A stretch of 64,000 nt of DNA from Brevibacterium sp. S22 (lineage in GTDB: Bacteria; Actinomycetota; Actinomycetes; Actinomycetales; Brevibacteriaceae). Made by a program: the position numbers and the translations under genes. Shown one piece after another: positions 52,672-60,549 of the stretch. The stretch's first letter is position 1, and each line of letters starts with the position of its first letter. Where the stretch lies: contig NZ_RHFG01000007.1 in the NCBI RefSeq assembly GCF_004745485.1, forward strand, positions 88,826-152,825. The letters run 5' to 3'. Under the pieces are notes generated by a model that was not told the DNA's origin, made no database searches, and worked only from the letters and a program-made list of their open reading frames with translations.

Positions 52672-53049
52672 ATGAGCGAGAATCTCAAGGATTCGACCGG
52701 AGCGCCCGTGACCGTGGCACTCGACGAGGTCGGACTGGCCTACACGATTGCGGTCGAGGACGGCACGATCGCCGGTCGAGCCCACTACCTGCCCGGGCCC
52801 GTGCCCGAGACGGAGCGGATCTTCTATCACACGGTCGTCGACGAGGAATTCGGCGGTAGAGGCCTCTCGAAGATCCTCGTCGCCGAGGCGCTCACCGACT
52901 GTCGGGAGAAGGGACTGACAGTCGTCCCGATCTGCCCGCTGTTCGTGCGCAAGCTGCAGGAGACCGGGGATGATTACCAGGCCGAGGGCGGACGCTTCCG
53001 CAACGCCACCGGAGCCGACTTCGCCATCGTCGAAGGCAACGCCCGATGA
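52672..53049 (+). CDS. GNAT-fold acetyltransferase, YidJ/NATD1-like
   Basis: A 125-residue protein of the short GNAT group. The acetyl-CoA binding segment is GGRGLSKILVAEAL and the family-specific VVPICPLFVRKL, with Cys, follows. Function is unknown; it acts on a small molecule or protein N-terminus. ATG 52672 has GAAGGAG upstream. The end overlaps the threonine aldolase gene by 4 bases (ATGA), so both are coupled. Confidence 0.82.
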   Translation: MSENLKDSTGAPVTVALDEVGLAYTIAVEDGTIAGRAHYLPGPVPETERIFYHTVVDEEFGGRGLSKILVAEALTDCREKGLTVVPICPLFVRKLQETGDDYQAEGGRFRNATGADFAIVEGNAR

Positions 53050-54062
53050 CCGGGCGGGTCGACTTCCGCTCCGACACCGTCACCACGCCCAGTGCCGGCA
53101 TGCGCCGGGCCATGGCCGACGCCGAGGTGGGCGATGCCGTCTACAACGAAGACGCGACGACGAATCGCCTCGAGTCGATGGCCGCCGAGATGCTCGGGAA
53201 GGAGGCGGCACTGTTCTTCCCCTCGGCGACGCAGGCCAACCTCGCGGCCATCATGTCCCATTGCGGACGCGGCGACGAGTACATCGTCGGGCAGACCGCT
53301 CACGCCTATCGCGATGAGGGCGGGGGAGCAGCGGTGCTGGGATCGGTCCAGCCGCAGCCGCTGCCGAATGAACCCGATGGGATCATCGATCTCGGGGCCA
53401 TCGCCTCGGCGATCAAACCCGATGACTTCCACAACCCGGTCACCCGCCTGCTCACGCTGGAGAATACGTTCAACGGGGTGCCTCTGCCCGAGGGTTATGT
53501 GGGGGAGGCGACCGAGCTGGCGCGTGGTCGCGGTCTGGCGACCCACCTCGATGGGGCGCGGATGATGAACGCCGTTGTGGCGACGGGCCGGGAAGCCTCG
53601 ACGCTGGCCGGCCGGTTCGACTCGGTCACGCTGTGCCTGTCGAAGGGTCTCGGCGCCCCGGTCGGTGCCCTGCTCGCCGGGCCTGCGGATCTGGTGGGTC
53701 GGGCCAAACGCCTGCGCAAGACCTTGGGCGGAGGCATGCGCCAGACCGGAGTCCTCGCCGCTGCCGGCATCTATGCGCTCGAGAACAATGTCGAGCGTCT
53801 GCGCGAGGACCACGACCGGGCCGTCCGGTTGGCCGAGATCTTCGCCGACTACCCCGAGCTCGGCGCCGGTGAGGCACGCACGAACATGGTCTTCCTGTCC
53901 CCGGACGGTGTGGACATGGAGGCGTTCAGTTCTTTGTTGAGTGAGCGCGGCATCGTCACCGGCGGCGCACACGGCAAACTGCGCTGGGTCACGCATCTCG
54001 ACATCGACGACGAGGCGATCGAGCGCGTCCGTCGGGTGTGCAAGGAGTTCTTCGGAAGGTAG
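53046..54062 (+). CDS. Low-specificity threonine aldolase family protein
   Basis: A 338-residue fold-type I PLP enzyme: DFRSDTVT at the start, HLDGARMMNA with the cofactor-pairing Asp (D169), and the PLP Lys K200 in LCLSKGLGAPVGA. It cleaves L-threonine/allo-threonine to glycine and acetaldehyde; other beta-hydroxy amino acids are possible. The length matches the family. It overlaps the upstream acetyltransferase gene and converges on the arr gene, 33 bases apart. Confidence 0.88.
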   Translation: MTGRVDFRSDTVTTPSAGMRRAMADAEVGDAVYNEDATTNRLESMAAEMLGKEAALFFPSATQANLAAIMSHCGRGDEYIVGQTAHAYRDEGGGAAVLGSVQPQPLPNEPDGIIDLGAIASAIKPDDFHNPVTRLLTLENTFNGVPLPEGYVGEATELARGRGLATHLDGARMMNAVVATGREASTLAGRFDSVTLCLSKGLGAPVGALLAGPADLVGRAKRLRKTLGGGMRQTGVLAAAGIYALENNVERLREDHDRAVRLAEIFADYPELGAGEARTNMVFLSPDGVDMEAFSSLLSERGIVTGGAHGKLRWVTHLDIDDEAIERVRRVCKEFFGR

Positions 54063-54095
54063 GGGAGGGCTGGGCTGGGGGTCGGAGAGGCCTTC

Positions 54096-54506
54096 TCAGT
54101 TGATGATCTCTTTGCCGTCGTCCTCGCGGATCGCGGCCAGGCGCTCGCGCCACATCTGCAGATCCTGTGGGCTCAGCCGCGTCCAGTCGGTGACCTCGCG
54201 GATGATGCGCAGAGGTAAGGTGCTGCGGTAGGAGCGGGTCGGGTTGCCGGGGAACTTCTTGTCCGTGACGTTCGGGTCGTTCTCGAACTCGCCGGTGGGC
54301 TCGACCTCGTAGACGTGGGGGATGCCTTCGAGCGCGGCGATCTCGGCGGCGAGGCTTGCCCCGTCGACGAGCGAGGTGAAGTAGATGTGGTTCATCGTCA
54401 CCTCGGGCCGGTAGTTCGACGCGTACCCCGCTGTGAGCAGAGCGCCCGGTTCCAGCTGCGCCTTCGTGCCGTGGAAGAACGGTCCGTCATCGAGTGCCGT
54501 GGTCAT
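54096..54506 (-). CDS. arr: Rifampin ADP-ribosyltransferase
   Basis: A 136-residue Arr enzyme that inactivates rifampicin-type antibiotics by ADP-ribosylation with NAD. The three residues of the mycobacterial Arr active site (H19, Y49, D84) are found with identical spacing as H12 (FFHGT), Y42 (NHIYFT) and D77 (FENDPN), and the FPGNPTRSYRS segment is diagnostic. The gene has a short leader: a TATATT hexamer 7 bases before the ATG. It is not next to a transposon or integron and its base composition matches the chromosome, so it looks intrinsic. Function is inferred from sequence. Confidence 0.93.
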   Translation of the reverse strand: MTTALDDGPFFHGTKAQLEPGALLTAGYASNYRPEVTMNHIYFTSLVDGASLAAEIAALEGIPHVYEVEPTGEFENDPNVTDKKFPGNPTRSYRSTLPLRIIREVTDWTRLSPQDLQMWRERLAAIREDDGKEIIN

Positions 54507-54512
54507 GGGATC

Positions 54513-54540
54513 AATATAGTCCTGCTCAGGATCTGCCCAA
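54513..54540 (-). promoter_or_regulatory. Promoter of arr, probably leaderless transcript
   Basis: On the minus strand: TTGGGC (54540-54535), 16-base spacer, TATATT (54518-54513), then the ATG at 54506. A start of transcription about 7 bases after the -10 would fall on the A of the ATG. Confidence 0.5.
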
Positions 54541-54652
54541 TTGCTGAGACCGCGGAGAGCCGGTGTGCGGACAGCAGTCAGACTTGAGCGGTCCCATTCG
54601 AGCGGCACGCGCACGTTCAACGACGATCACACGAAGGAGCCCCACACCGCCT

Positions 54653-55963
54653 ATGTCCGCCCCATCACCCTCGCAGACCACCGACACCACCGCTTCGGCG
54701 CCGGGAACACTGACCGGACGGCTGCGGCTGATCGGCCCCGGAATCGTGCTGGCGCTGGCCAGCGTCGGGGCCTCGGACATGATCACGACGATGAATTCCG
54801 GGGCCGAGTACGGACTGGCCTTGATCTGGGTGTTCACCGTGGGCATCATCCTCAAGTTCGTCCTCTCCGAGGCGGTGTCGCGGCTGCAGATGAGCGGTGA
54901 CCGCTCATTGCTGTCCCATCTGACCTCCTTCGGCGGTCGGACCTTCCCCGCGCTCTTCCTCATCGCCGAACTCCTCGTGGGACTGTTCTTCGGCGCCGGG
55001 GTGGTGGCCGTGACGACGAACATCCTGCAGGCGATCTTCCCGGTCCTGCCGTTCTGGCCCACCGCGGTGGTCGTTCTGGCCTCCGCGATCATCCTCATCG
55101 GCATCGGCCGCTACGGCATCGTCGAGAAGGCGATGATGGGGTTCGGGATCCTCATGTTCTTCGGCATCATCGCGCTCGCCGTCTCCGTGTACCAAGGACA
55201 GGGCGCGCAGGACGTCGCCGTCGAGACGATCGTCCCGACCTTCCCGCAGGGCTCGATCATCACAGTCATGTCGCTCATCGGCGGGGTCGGCGGGGCCACG
55301 GGAATTTTGGCCTACTCCTTCTGGATCCGGGAGAAGTCCTGGCGCAGTGCAGACTGGAAGCCCGTCGTGCGCATCGACCTGCTCATCAGCTACGGACTCG
55401 TCTTCGTCTTCGCCGTCGCGATGAGCGCCGTCGGTGCGTTCATCCTCTACGGGCAGGGCTTCACCATCTCGGACAACGACTCCCTGTTCGCGATCGCCGA
55501 CAGTCTCATCGGCCGCATCGGTGAGATCGGCCGGATGATCTTCCTCATCAGCTTCCTCGCCGTGGTCTACACGAGTGTGCTCGGCGGGTTCTCCGGAATC
55601 GCCTACGTCACCTCCGACTGCATCCGCGTGCTGCGCCGCTACCCACACCAGGACCAGCCCGAATATGAGATGTCGGCGAAGTCGGTCGAATTCCGCGGTG
55701 CTCTTGTCTACCTTGCCGTCGCGACCCTGGCGATCATGAGCTTCGGCCAACCGGTGACGCTCGTGCTCATCTACGCCGCGATCAGCGCCTTCATCCTGCC
55801 CGTGCTTGCCGTGGCGCTGCTGGTGATCCTCAACCGGTCGAGCGTCCCGAGCGAGTTGCGCAACCGGTGGCAGTCGAACGTGCTGCTGGGAGTCTGCTTC
55901 CTGCTGTTCGGGTTCCTCGCCGTGCTGCAGGTGAAGGAGTCGGTGATGGGGTTGGTGGGGTAG
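54653..55963 (+). CDS. Nramp-like divalent-metal transporter with divergent metal motifs
   Basis: A 436-residue polytopic protein with about 11 helices; the opening RLIGPGIVLALAS and overall layout are Nramp-like. The canonical helix-1 motif DPGN is replaced by GASD (39-42), and the helix-6 region reads GGVGGATGILAYSFW instead of a MPHN motif. So the usual Asp-Asn-Met metal ligands are absent. It may carry another ion, such as magnesium, or another solute. ATG 54653 follows AAGGAG at some distance. It diverges from arr, 146 bases apart. Confidence 0.8.
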   Translation: MSAPSPSQTTDTTASAPGTLTGRLRLIGPGIVLALASVGASDMITTMNSGAEYGLALIWVFTVGIILKFVLSEAVSRLQMSGDRSLLSHLTSFGGRTFPALFLIAELLVGLFFGAGVVAVTTNILQAIFPVLPFWPTAVVVLASAIILIGIGRYGIVEKAMMGFGILMFFGIIALAVSVYQGQGAQDVAVETIVPTFPQGSIITVMSLIGGVGGATGILAYSFWIREKSWRSADWKPVVRIDLLISYGLVFVFAVAMSAVGAFILYGQGFTISDNDSLFAIADSLIGRIGEIGRMIFLISFLAVVYTSVLGGFSGIAYVTSDCIRVLRRYPHQDQPEYEMSAKSVEFRGALVYLAVATLAIMSFGQPVTLVLIYAAISAFILPVLAVALLVILNRSSVPSELRNRWQSNVLLGVCFLLFGFLAVLQVKESVMGLVG

Positions 55964-55978
55964 GGGCCGTCGGTTGCG

Positions 55979-56039
55979 TCACTCCCTCCCCGAGCTGATC
56001 CACGTCGGGTTGTCGACGATGTTGCGGGTGCCTTCAGCC
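55979..56039 (-). pseudogene. 3'-end remnant of an aldo/keto reductase gene
   Basis: On the minus strand this reads NIVDNPTWISSGRE then stop, the same ending as the intact aldo/keto reductase at 58809-59831. DNA identity over 57 bases is about 93% (36 bases identical in a row), and the differences are nearly all synonymous. Only about the last 20 codons remain. It forms a direct repeat 2.83 kb from the intact copy, see the findings. Confidence 0.8.
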
Positions 56040-56083
56040 AGTGGCTGCATGAAATGATCGGTGCCACAGATGACGAACCCGGG

Positions 56084-56698
56084 TCAGTTCAGGACCAGTG
56101 CAATCACGGCTTCGACCGAAGCGGCTCCAATCAGCACGACGATGATCGCCGGGTAGAGACAGAAGTTCTCTTTCACTCCGGCAAGATACCCGTCGTACGC
56201 TGACGGCAGGTTGCGCTGCCGGTACATGAACGTCGATCGCCAGAGAATGCTCGAACCCAGCATTGCCAAGACATACGCCTGGAATTCGATCAGCAGCACC
56301 GGTGCGGCGATGACGACCGTGACCAACCCCTCGAAGGATGTCGGAGCGTACGGTATGCCGATGAATACTGCGCGCCCGATCGTTGCCACAATGCCGAAGA
56401 AGGGAATGATGAGAGACGGCAGCGTCGTCGTTCCCAGCGCAGCGAACAAGAAGTTACCGAGCAGAGTCACCAGTGCTGACATTACGACCCCGCCGCTGGT
56501 GTAAGCCTCCACGACCAAGCGTGATCCGGGCGAATCCAGGAACGCTTCCGTAATTCGCAGGCCAGCGTCGTGGAGTCCGGGAACGTAGACGGCCACGATC
56601 ATCGCCATGACGAGTGTTCCGTAGACGATGAGATTCGAGATCAGGTAGGTACTCCAGTGATCTCGGAGGATGGATCGAACGGATCTGATGATTCGCAT
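56084..56698 (-). CDS. Multi-pass membrane protein, possibly SpoIIM-like
   Basis: A 204-residue protein with about five hydrophobic segments (17-38, 70-90, 97-115, 124-148, 178-200) and little loop sequence. The segment SFEGLVTVVIAAPVLLIEFQAYV weakly recalls SpoIIM/DUF95 proteins, but I cannot confirm it. It lies inside the 2.8-kb segment bounded by the direct repeat. ATG 56698 follows GAGGGAAG. Function unknown. Confidence 0.65.
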   Translation of the reverse strand: MRIIRSVRSILRDHWSTYLISNLIVYGTLVMAMIVAVYVPGLHDAGLRITEAFLDSPGSRLVVEAYTSGGVVMSALVTLLGNFLFAALGTTTLPSLIIPFFGIVATIGRAVFIGIPYAPTSFEGLVTVVIAAPVLLIEFQAYVLAMLGSSILWRSTFMYRQRNLPSAYDGYLAGVKENFCLYPAIIVVLIGAASVEAVIALVLN

Positions 56699-56807
56699 GA
56701 GTGTGCTTCCCTCTCGTGGCTAGTGTGGGTGAACTGGGAGCACCTCAGTCGGAGTCCTGCGGTGCTCTCAACCATTGCCGAATTGCTGCGACTGAATGAG
56801 AAGTGAC

Positions 56808-57221
56808 TTAGGACGGCGGCTCTATCTCGATGCGCATGAAGTCCTTCTGCCGGTCGTTCAAGTCGTGTTCGGCCAGGTCGAGGATCACCTGCAGCTGATC
56901 TTCGGTCAGCGGCGGCAGTCCGTCCGTGACCCCGGCTACCAGTGTCTGTGCCCGTGCCATGAGCCGATGCAGTTCGTCGTCGGTGGTGGTCTCATCGATG
57001 GCATCGAATCGCTCCTGCAGAGAGGCCAAGGCCGACCGTATCTGCGGATCTTGGAGCGCCTCGGCGAAACTCTCGGCCTGCGGATGATGTCGATAGAGGT
57101 GGGCGATCACGATGGCGACCGGGGTGTCAGCAGGTGTCAGGCTTAGTGCGGCAGCTGCTCGTGAGAGTCCGACGTGGTCCCCGGCTCGTGACCGGGCCAG
57201 GCGTTCTCGCTGTTCGGTCAA
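56808..57221 (-). CDS. C-terminal half of a frameshifted MerR regulator
   Basis: A 137-residue frame that continues the coiled-coil and effector domain of a MerR regulator (LTEQRERLARSRAG, AHLYRHHPQ). It would have to start at a TTG overlapping the stop of the preceding MerR frame (TTGA). In the same frame the sequence runs upstream as QALEAKIAALTEQ, a normal MerR coiled-coil, so the two frames look like one gene split by a 1-base deletion near 57240-57256. See the next entry. Confidence 0.7.
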   Translation of the reverse strand: MTEQRERLARSRAGDHVGLSRAAAALSLTPADTPVAIVIAHLYRHHPQAESFAEALQDPQIRSALASLQERFDAIDETTTDDELHRLMARAQTLVAGVTDGLPPLTEDQLQVILDLAEHDLNDRQKDFMRIEIEPPS

Positions 57222-57499
57222 GGCTGCGATCTTTGCTTCCAGTGCTTGTCCACCTCGTCCAAAGCCTCGTCGGCGGAGGAGGAGGAATCGCAGTCGGCGG
57301 CCATGGCCCCTGCCTGGGCCAAAGACAGGCCAGAGTCTGTCAGCTGTCCGATTCTGAGCAAGGTCACCAAATGATCGGCCCTGTAGTCGCGGTAACCGTT
57401 GGATTGCCGCGGCGGCTCCGCCAGTACACCCACCTGGTGGTAGTAGCGGACAGTTCTCACAGTCACACCGGCGAGCTCGGCCAGTTCTGAGATGCGCAT
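57218..57499 (-). CDS. MerR family regulator, N-terminal half (gene appears frameshifted)
   Basis: A 93-residue frame with a MerR winged HTH: ISELAELAGVTVRTVRYYHQVGVL (3-26), PRQSNGYRDY and the second helix pair. It ends prematurely in the dimerisation helix (EVDKHWKQRSQP stop). Shifting by one base there restores a protein of about 230 residues, normal for the TipA-like group. It overlaps the MFS gene by one base, so it is second in an MFS-MerR operon behind a MerR-type promoter (58728-58747). Either a pseudogene, a sequencing error or coupled halves. Confidence 0.75.
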   Translation of the reverse strand: MRISELAELAGVTVRTVRYYHQVGVLAEPPRQSNGYRDYRADHLVTLLRIGQLTDSGLSLAQAGAMAADCDSSSSADEALDEVDKHWKQRSQP

Positions 57500-58710
57500 C
57501 AGTGAGTCACCCGCCCGAGACGGCGAATGCTGGGACTGAGGACGGTGAGGGCCGCCGCGACGATCCACAAGAGGAGCAGAGCCGTCGTGGCCAAGTGCAG
57601 GCTGCCGATTTCGATGAGGATAGATGTCGCACCGATACCTGCCGCCGGGATGAGGGTCGCGATGGCGTTCTGTGCGCTCAATACTGCCCCGCGTTGGGCA
57701 TCGGCGACGTTCTCAACGAAGGCAAGCCCGACGACGGCGTTCATACAGCCGCCACCCAACCCGACGATCGCGGCGCCCAAGAAGACAGACCACACGGGCC
57801 CCAGAATACCGATAATGATGAAACCACACGCGACAACACTGGCTCCGACGATGATCCAGACCCTGCGAGGGATCGTGCTCCCCCAACCGGCGAAGAGTCC
57901 ACCGCCGACGAGGAGGCCCGCCGCGAGAGCGCTGAGCACGAAACCGACATATTGGGCCTCATCTTGAAATGCGAAGTGCACCGGTATCACCATGCTCTGC
58001 ATCGCGGCGAGCACAAATGCCAGTGCCAGACCCAACAGGACGACGGCGCGCAGAAGCGGTGTCCGGAAAATGACGACCAAGCCGCCGAAGACTGTGCCGA
58101 ACTCCGCGGACGCGGACTCTTCCTGCACTGTTCGCGGCAGTCTCGAGGCCTGGGAGGGAATGATGAGGGTCAGCAGGGCCGCCGTGGCAGCGATGCCGGA
58201 GGTGATCCACATGACCGTTACCGGTTCGACTGAGGCTACGAGAATTCCGGCGATGGCCGGCCCGACCAGGAGCGAAACCCCGGCGAGGGATTCTCTGAGT
58301 CCGATCAGCCGAGAGGGCTCCATCGTCACAGCCTGAGCGATGGCAGGAAGCATGGCCTCCCGCGCGGTGATGCCGGGAACGTCTCCGAACGAATTCAGCA
58401 CCGCTACGGCGATGAACCAACCCAGGTTCAACCCGACGGTGAGGTCGATGATGGGCAGGATCATCAGGGCAACGGCTGAGATGACGTCTGAGAGAATCGC
58501 GACGGAGCGGCGGTTGATCCGGTCCATCAGCGAGCCCATGAGCAGTCCGGCGACGGCGGCGGGCACCGCCGCCGCGAGGGCCACTGCCCCAGCACCCAGA
58601 GGACTGCCGGTGGTGAAGAGGACCAGCAACGGCAGTGCAATCGCGGTGATCGAATTGCCCAGTAGAGAAGTGCCCAAGGACGTCAGGTAGAAGAGTACGA
58701 TTCGTGTCAT
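57499..58710 (-). CDS. MFS transporter, EntS/macrolide-efflux type
   Basis: A 403-residue major facilitator of the MFS_3 group with about 12 helices. The loop between helices 2 and 3 reads GSLMDRINRRSV, matching the G-xxxD-R-xxRR signature of motif A, and the ITAREAMLPAIAQ region is typical of this exporter group. It is likely a drug or siderophore exporter. The ATG 58710 lies close behind a MerR-type promoter, and a MerR gene is fused to the end of the operon (1-base overlap). It lies in the direct-repeat-bounded segment. Confidence 0.87.
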   Translation of the reverse strand: MTRIVLFYLTSLGTSLLGNSITAIALPLLVLFTTGSPLGAGAVALAAAVPAAVAGLLMGSLMDRINRRSVAILSDVISAVALMILPIIDLTVGLNLGWFIAVAVLNSFGDVPGITAREAMLPAIAQAVTMEPSRLIGLRESLAGVSLLVGPAIAGILVASVEPVTVMWITSGIAATAALLTLIIPSQASRLPRTVQEESASAEFGTVFGGLVVIFRTPLLRAVVLLGLALAFVLAAMQSMVIPVHFAFQDEAQYVGFVLSALAAGLLVGGGLFAGWGSTIPRRVWIIVGASVVACGFIIIGILGPVWSVFLGAAIVGLGGGCMNAVVGLAFVENVADAQRGAVLSAQNAIATLIPAAGIGATSILIEIGSLHLATTALLLLWIVAAALTVLSPSIRRLGRVTH

Positions 58711-58716
58711 ACATCA

Positions 58717-58747
58717 AGCTCAAACGATGACGTCGCGTCAGGGTCAA
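58717..58747 (-). promoter_or_regulatory. MerR-type promoter of the MFS-merR operon
   Basis: On the minus strand: TTGACC (58747-58742), then CTGACGCGACGTCAT, whose TGACG-CGA-CGTCA palindrome (58728-58740) occupies the spacer, and a weak TGAGCT (58722-58717) 19 bases on. A 19-base spacer with a palindrome between the hexamers is the hallmark of MerR-activated promoters. Confidence 0.55.
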
Positions 58748-58808
58748 CCCCCGCTGGAAGAAGAGATGGGCTTGAATCGTTCACCGTCCTCCTGCGGGGG
58801 CATCCTGC

Positions 58809-59831
58809 TCACTCGCGCCCGGAGCTGATCCACGTCGGGTTGTCGACGATGTTGCGGCTGCCTTCGACCTGGGTGCGGACGGAGTCGAGCTGCGTCATGT
58901 CTTCGTCATCGAGTCCCAGGCCCACAGCGCCGAGGTTCTCCAGTGCGCGCTCGGGTTTGCGCGACCCCGGGATCGGGACAGCGCTGACACTCAGCTGTGC
59001 GGCGCGATGCAGCAGCCAGGCCAGCGCCACCTGAGCGTTGGTGACCTCGTGACGGCGGGCCACCTCGGCGACGATCTGGACGATTTTCTGGTTGGAGTCC
59101 CACGCCTGCCCCATACGAGAGGTCCCGCTGCGGAAGTCATCGGCGACCTGCTCCTTGGTCAGGGTGCCGGTGAGGAATCCGCGCCCCAGCGGGCTGTAGG
59201 GCACGAAGCCCACGCCGAGCTCCGCGCAGGCGGGCACGACGTGGTCTTCGACGTCGCGTGACCACAGGCTCCACTCCGACTGGAGCGCGGTGATCGGGTG
59301 GACGGCGTGGGCTCGGCGGAGTTCGTCGGCGGTGACCTCGGAGAGGCCGATGTGGCGGACTTTGCCCGCCTCGATCAGCTCGGCCATGGCACCGACGGTC
59401 TCTTCGATCGGAACGTCGGGATCCGGGCGGTGCAGGTAGTAGAGATCGATCGTCTCCACGCCGAGGCGACCCAGCGATGCCTCGCACGCTTGGTGGGCGT
59501 ATTCGGGGCGTCCGTTCGTGCGTTTGGTCGATCCGTCCGTGCCGGTGCGGATCGCGGTGATGCCGAATTTCGTGGCCAGTTGGATTTCCTCGCGGCGGCT
59601 GGCAAGGAAGGGTGCGAGCATCTCTTCGTTCGTGCCGGCCGGGCCGGTGGCGCCCTCGCGAGGTTCGCCGTAGACATCGGCGGTGTCGAGGAAGGTGATG
59701 CCGGCGTCGACGGCGGCGCCGAGGGTGGCGCGGGCGGATTCGTCGGTGGTGCCGCCGTAGACGTGGGACAGGGCCATGCAGCCGAAACCGATGGGGGAGA
59801 CGCTGAGCTCGCCGAGGTGGGTGGTCGTCAT
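58809..59831 (-). CDS. Aldo/keto reductase (YhdN/AKR13-like)
   Basis: A 340-residue aldo/keto reductase of the AKR13/YajO-like group. The tetrad is D49 (FLDTAD), Y54 (DVYGEP), K88 (ATKFG) and H134 (YLHRPDP). Its start overlaps the upstream MerR gene by 4 bases (ATGA), and the MerR-type promoter ahead of that gene controls both. The last 20 codons are duplicated at 55979-56039. Substrate is unknown; an electrophile or quinone sensed by the MerR protein is plausible. Confidence 0.9.
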   Translation of the reverse strand: MTTTHLGELSVSPIGFGCMALSHVYGGTTDESARATLGAAVDAGITFLDTADVYGEPREGATGPAGTNEEMLAPFLASRREEIQLATKFGITAIRTGTDGSTKRTNGRPEYAHQACEASLGRLGVETIDLYYLHRPDPDVPIEETVGAMAELIEAGKVRHIGLSEVTADELRRAHAVHPITALQSEWSLWSRDVEDHVVPACAELGVGFVPYSPLGRGFLTGTLTKEQVADDFRSGTSRMGQAWDSNQKIVQIVAEVARRHEVTNAQVALAWLLHRAAQLSVSAVPIPGSRKPERALENLGAVGLGLDDEDMTQLDSVRTQVEGSRNIVDNPTWISSGRE

Positions 59832-60322
59832 GATGAGGTTCCTTCGAGTTCGTGGTCGTTGGCTGTTGGGATTGTCGAGGCTGCCGGGGTGGCGGTGTCT
59901 GTGCCCGTGGGACTGTGCGTGCCCGAGCTGCGGAGGTCGCCCGGGGCGCCGCCGTAGGTGGCGATCTTGTACTCCGTCGTGTCCAGAGCACGTTCGAGTT
60001 CGCGGATCTGAGTCCGGATGCGCTCACGTTGGGCAAGCATGATCTGCAGGCGCGCTTCGGTCGTCGAGTCGCCCTCGCGGACGAGGTCCACGTATCGGTT
60101 GAGTTCGCTGATTCCCATGCCTGAGGAGCGCATGCGGACGAGGAACTCGAGCCGTTCGACGGTTTTGCGGTCGTAGGCGCGGTGACCCGACTGTGAGCGG
60201 CCGACCGTGAGCAGACCGGCGCGTTCGTAGTAGCGGGCGGTGTGCGCGGTGATCCCGAGGAGTTCGCTGACCTCGGAGACGGAGAGCTGGGTGTCTGTGG
60301 TGGTGACTGCCTGTTGAGTCAT
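59828..60322 (-). CDS. MerR family regulator
   Basis: A 164-residue MerR protein: HTH in residues about 12-40 (VSEVSELLGITAHTARYYERAGLL), the wing RSQSGHRAYDRK and a coiled-coil dimer helix (QIMLAQRERIRTQIRELERAL). No cysteine pair of metal-sensing members is seen. The C-terminal 35 residues are low-complexity. It is first in the operon with the aldo/keto reductase. A textbook MerR promoter lies directly ahead, with the -10 only 8 bases from the ATG, so the mRNA is nearly leaderless. Confidence 0.9.
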   Translation of the reverse strand: MTQQAVTTTDTQLSVSEVSELLGITAHTARYYERAGLLTVGRSQSGHRAYDRKTVERLEFLVRMRSSGMGISELNRYVDLVREGDSTTEARLQIMLAQRERIRTQIRELERALDTTEYKIATYGGAPGDLRSSGTHSPTGTDTATPAASTIPTANDHELEGTSS

Positions 60323-60329
60323 GACGATA

Positions 60330-60360
60330 ACGCTACGACTGTGAGTGCACTCGAAGTCAA
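60330..60360 (-). promoter_or_regulatory. MerR-type promoter with 19-bp spacer
   Basis: On the minus strand: TTGACT (60360-60355), a 19-base spacer containing the palindrome GAGTGCACTC, and TAGCGT (60335-60330). The 19-base spacing and the palindrome between the hexamers indicate activation by twisting of the DNA by the MerR protein encoded right behind. Confidence 0.75.
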
Positions 60361-60549
60361 GGGGTTTCGGCGGCAAACGACTGCGCTCGATGCGGATCTC
60401 CGATCTCGGACCTCATGACATCACCCGGGAACTGCGTCATACGATGCGAAGAGGTGCCGAAACGAGAGTCTGTCGCAGACGCTGCGCCCGACTCGCGCCC
60501 GCGACCTGGGCATTTCGACGGAGATAGTCTCGCAACGGAGGAACACACT

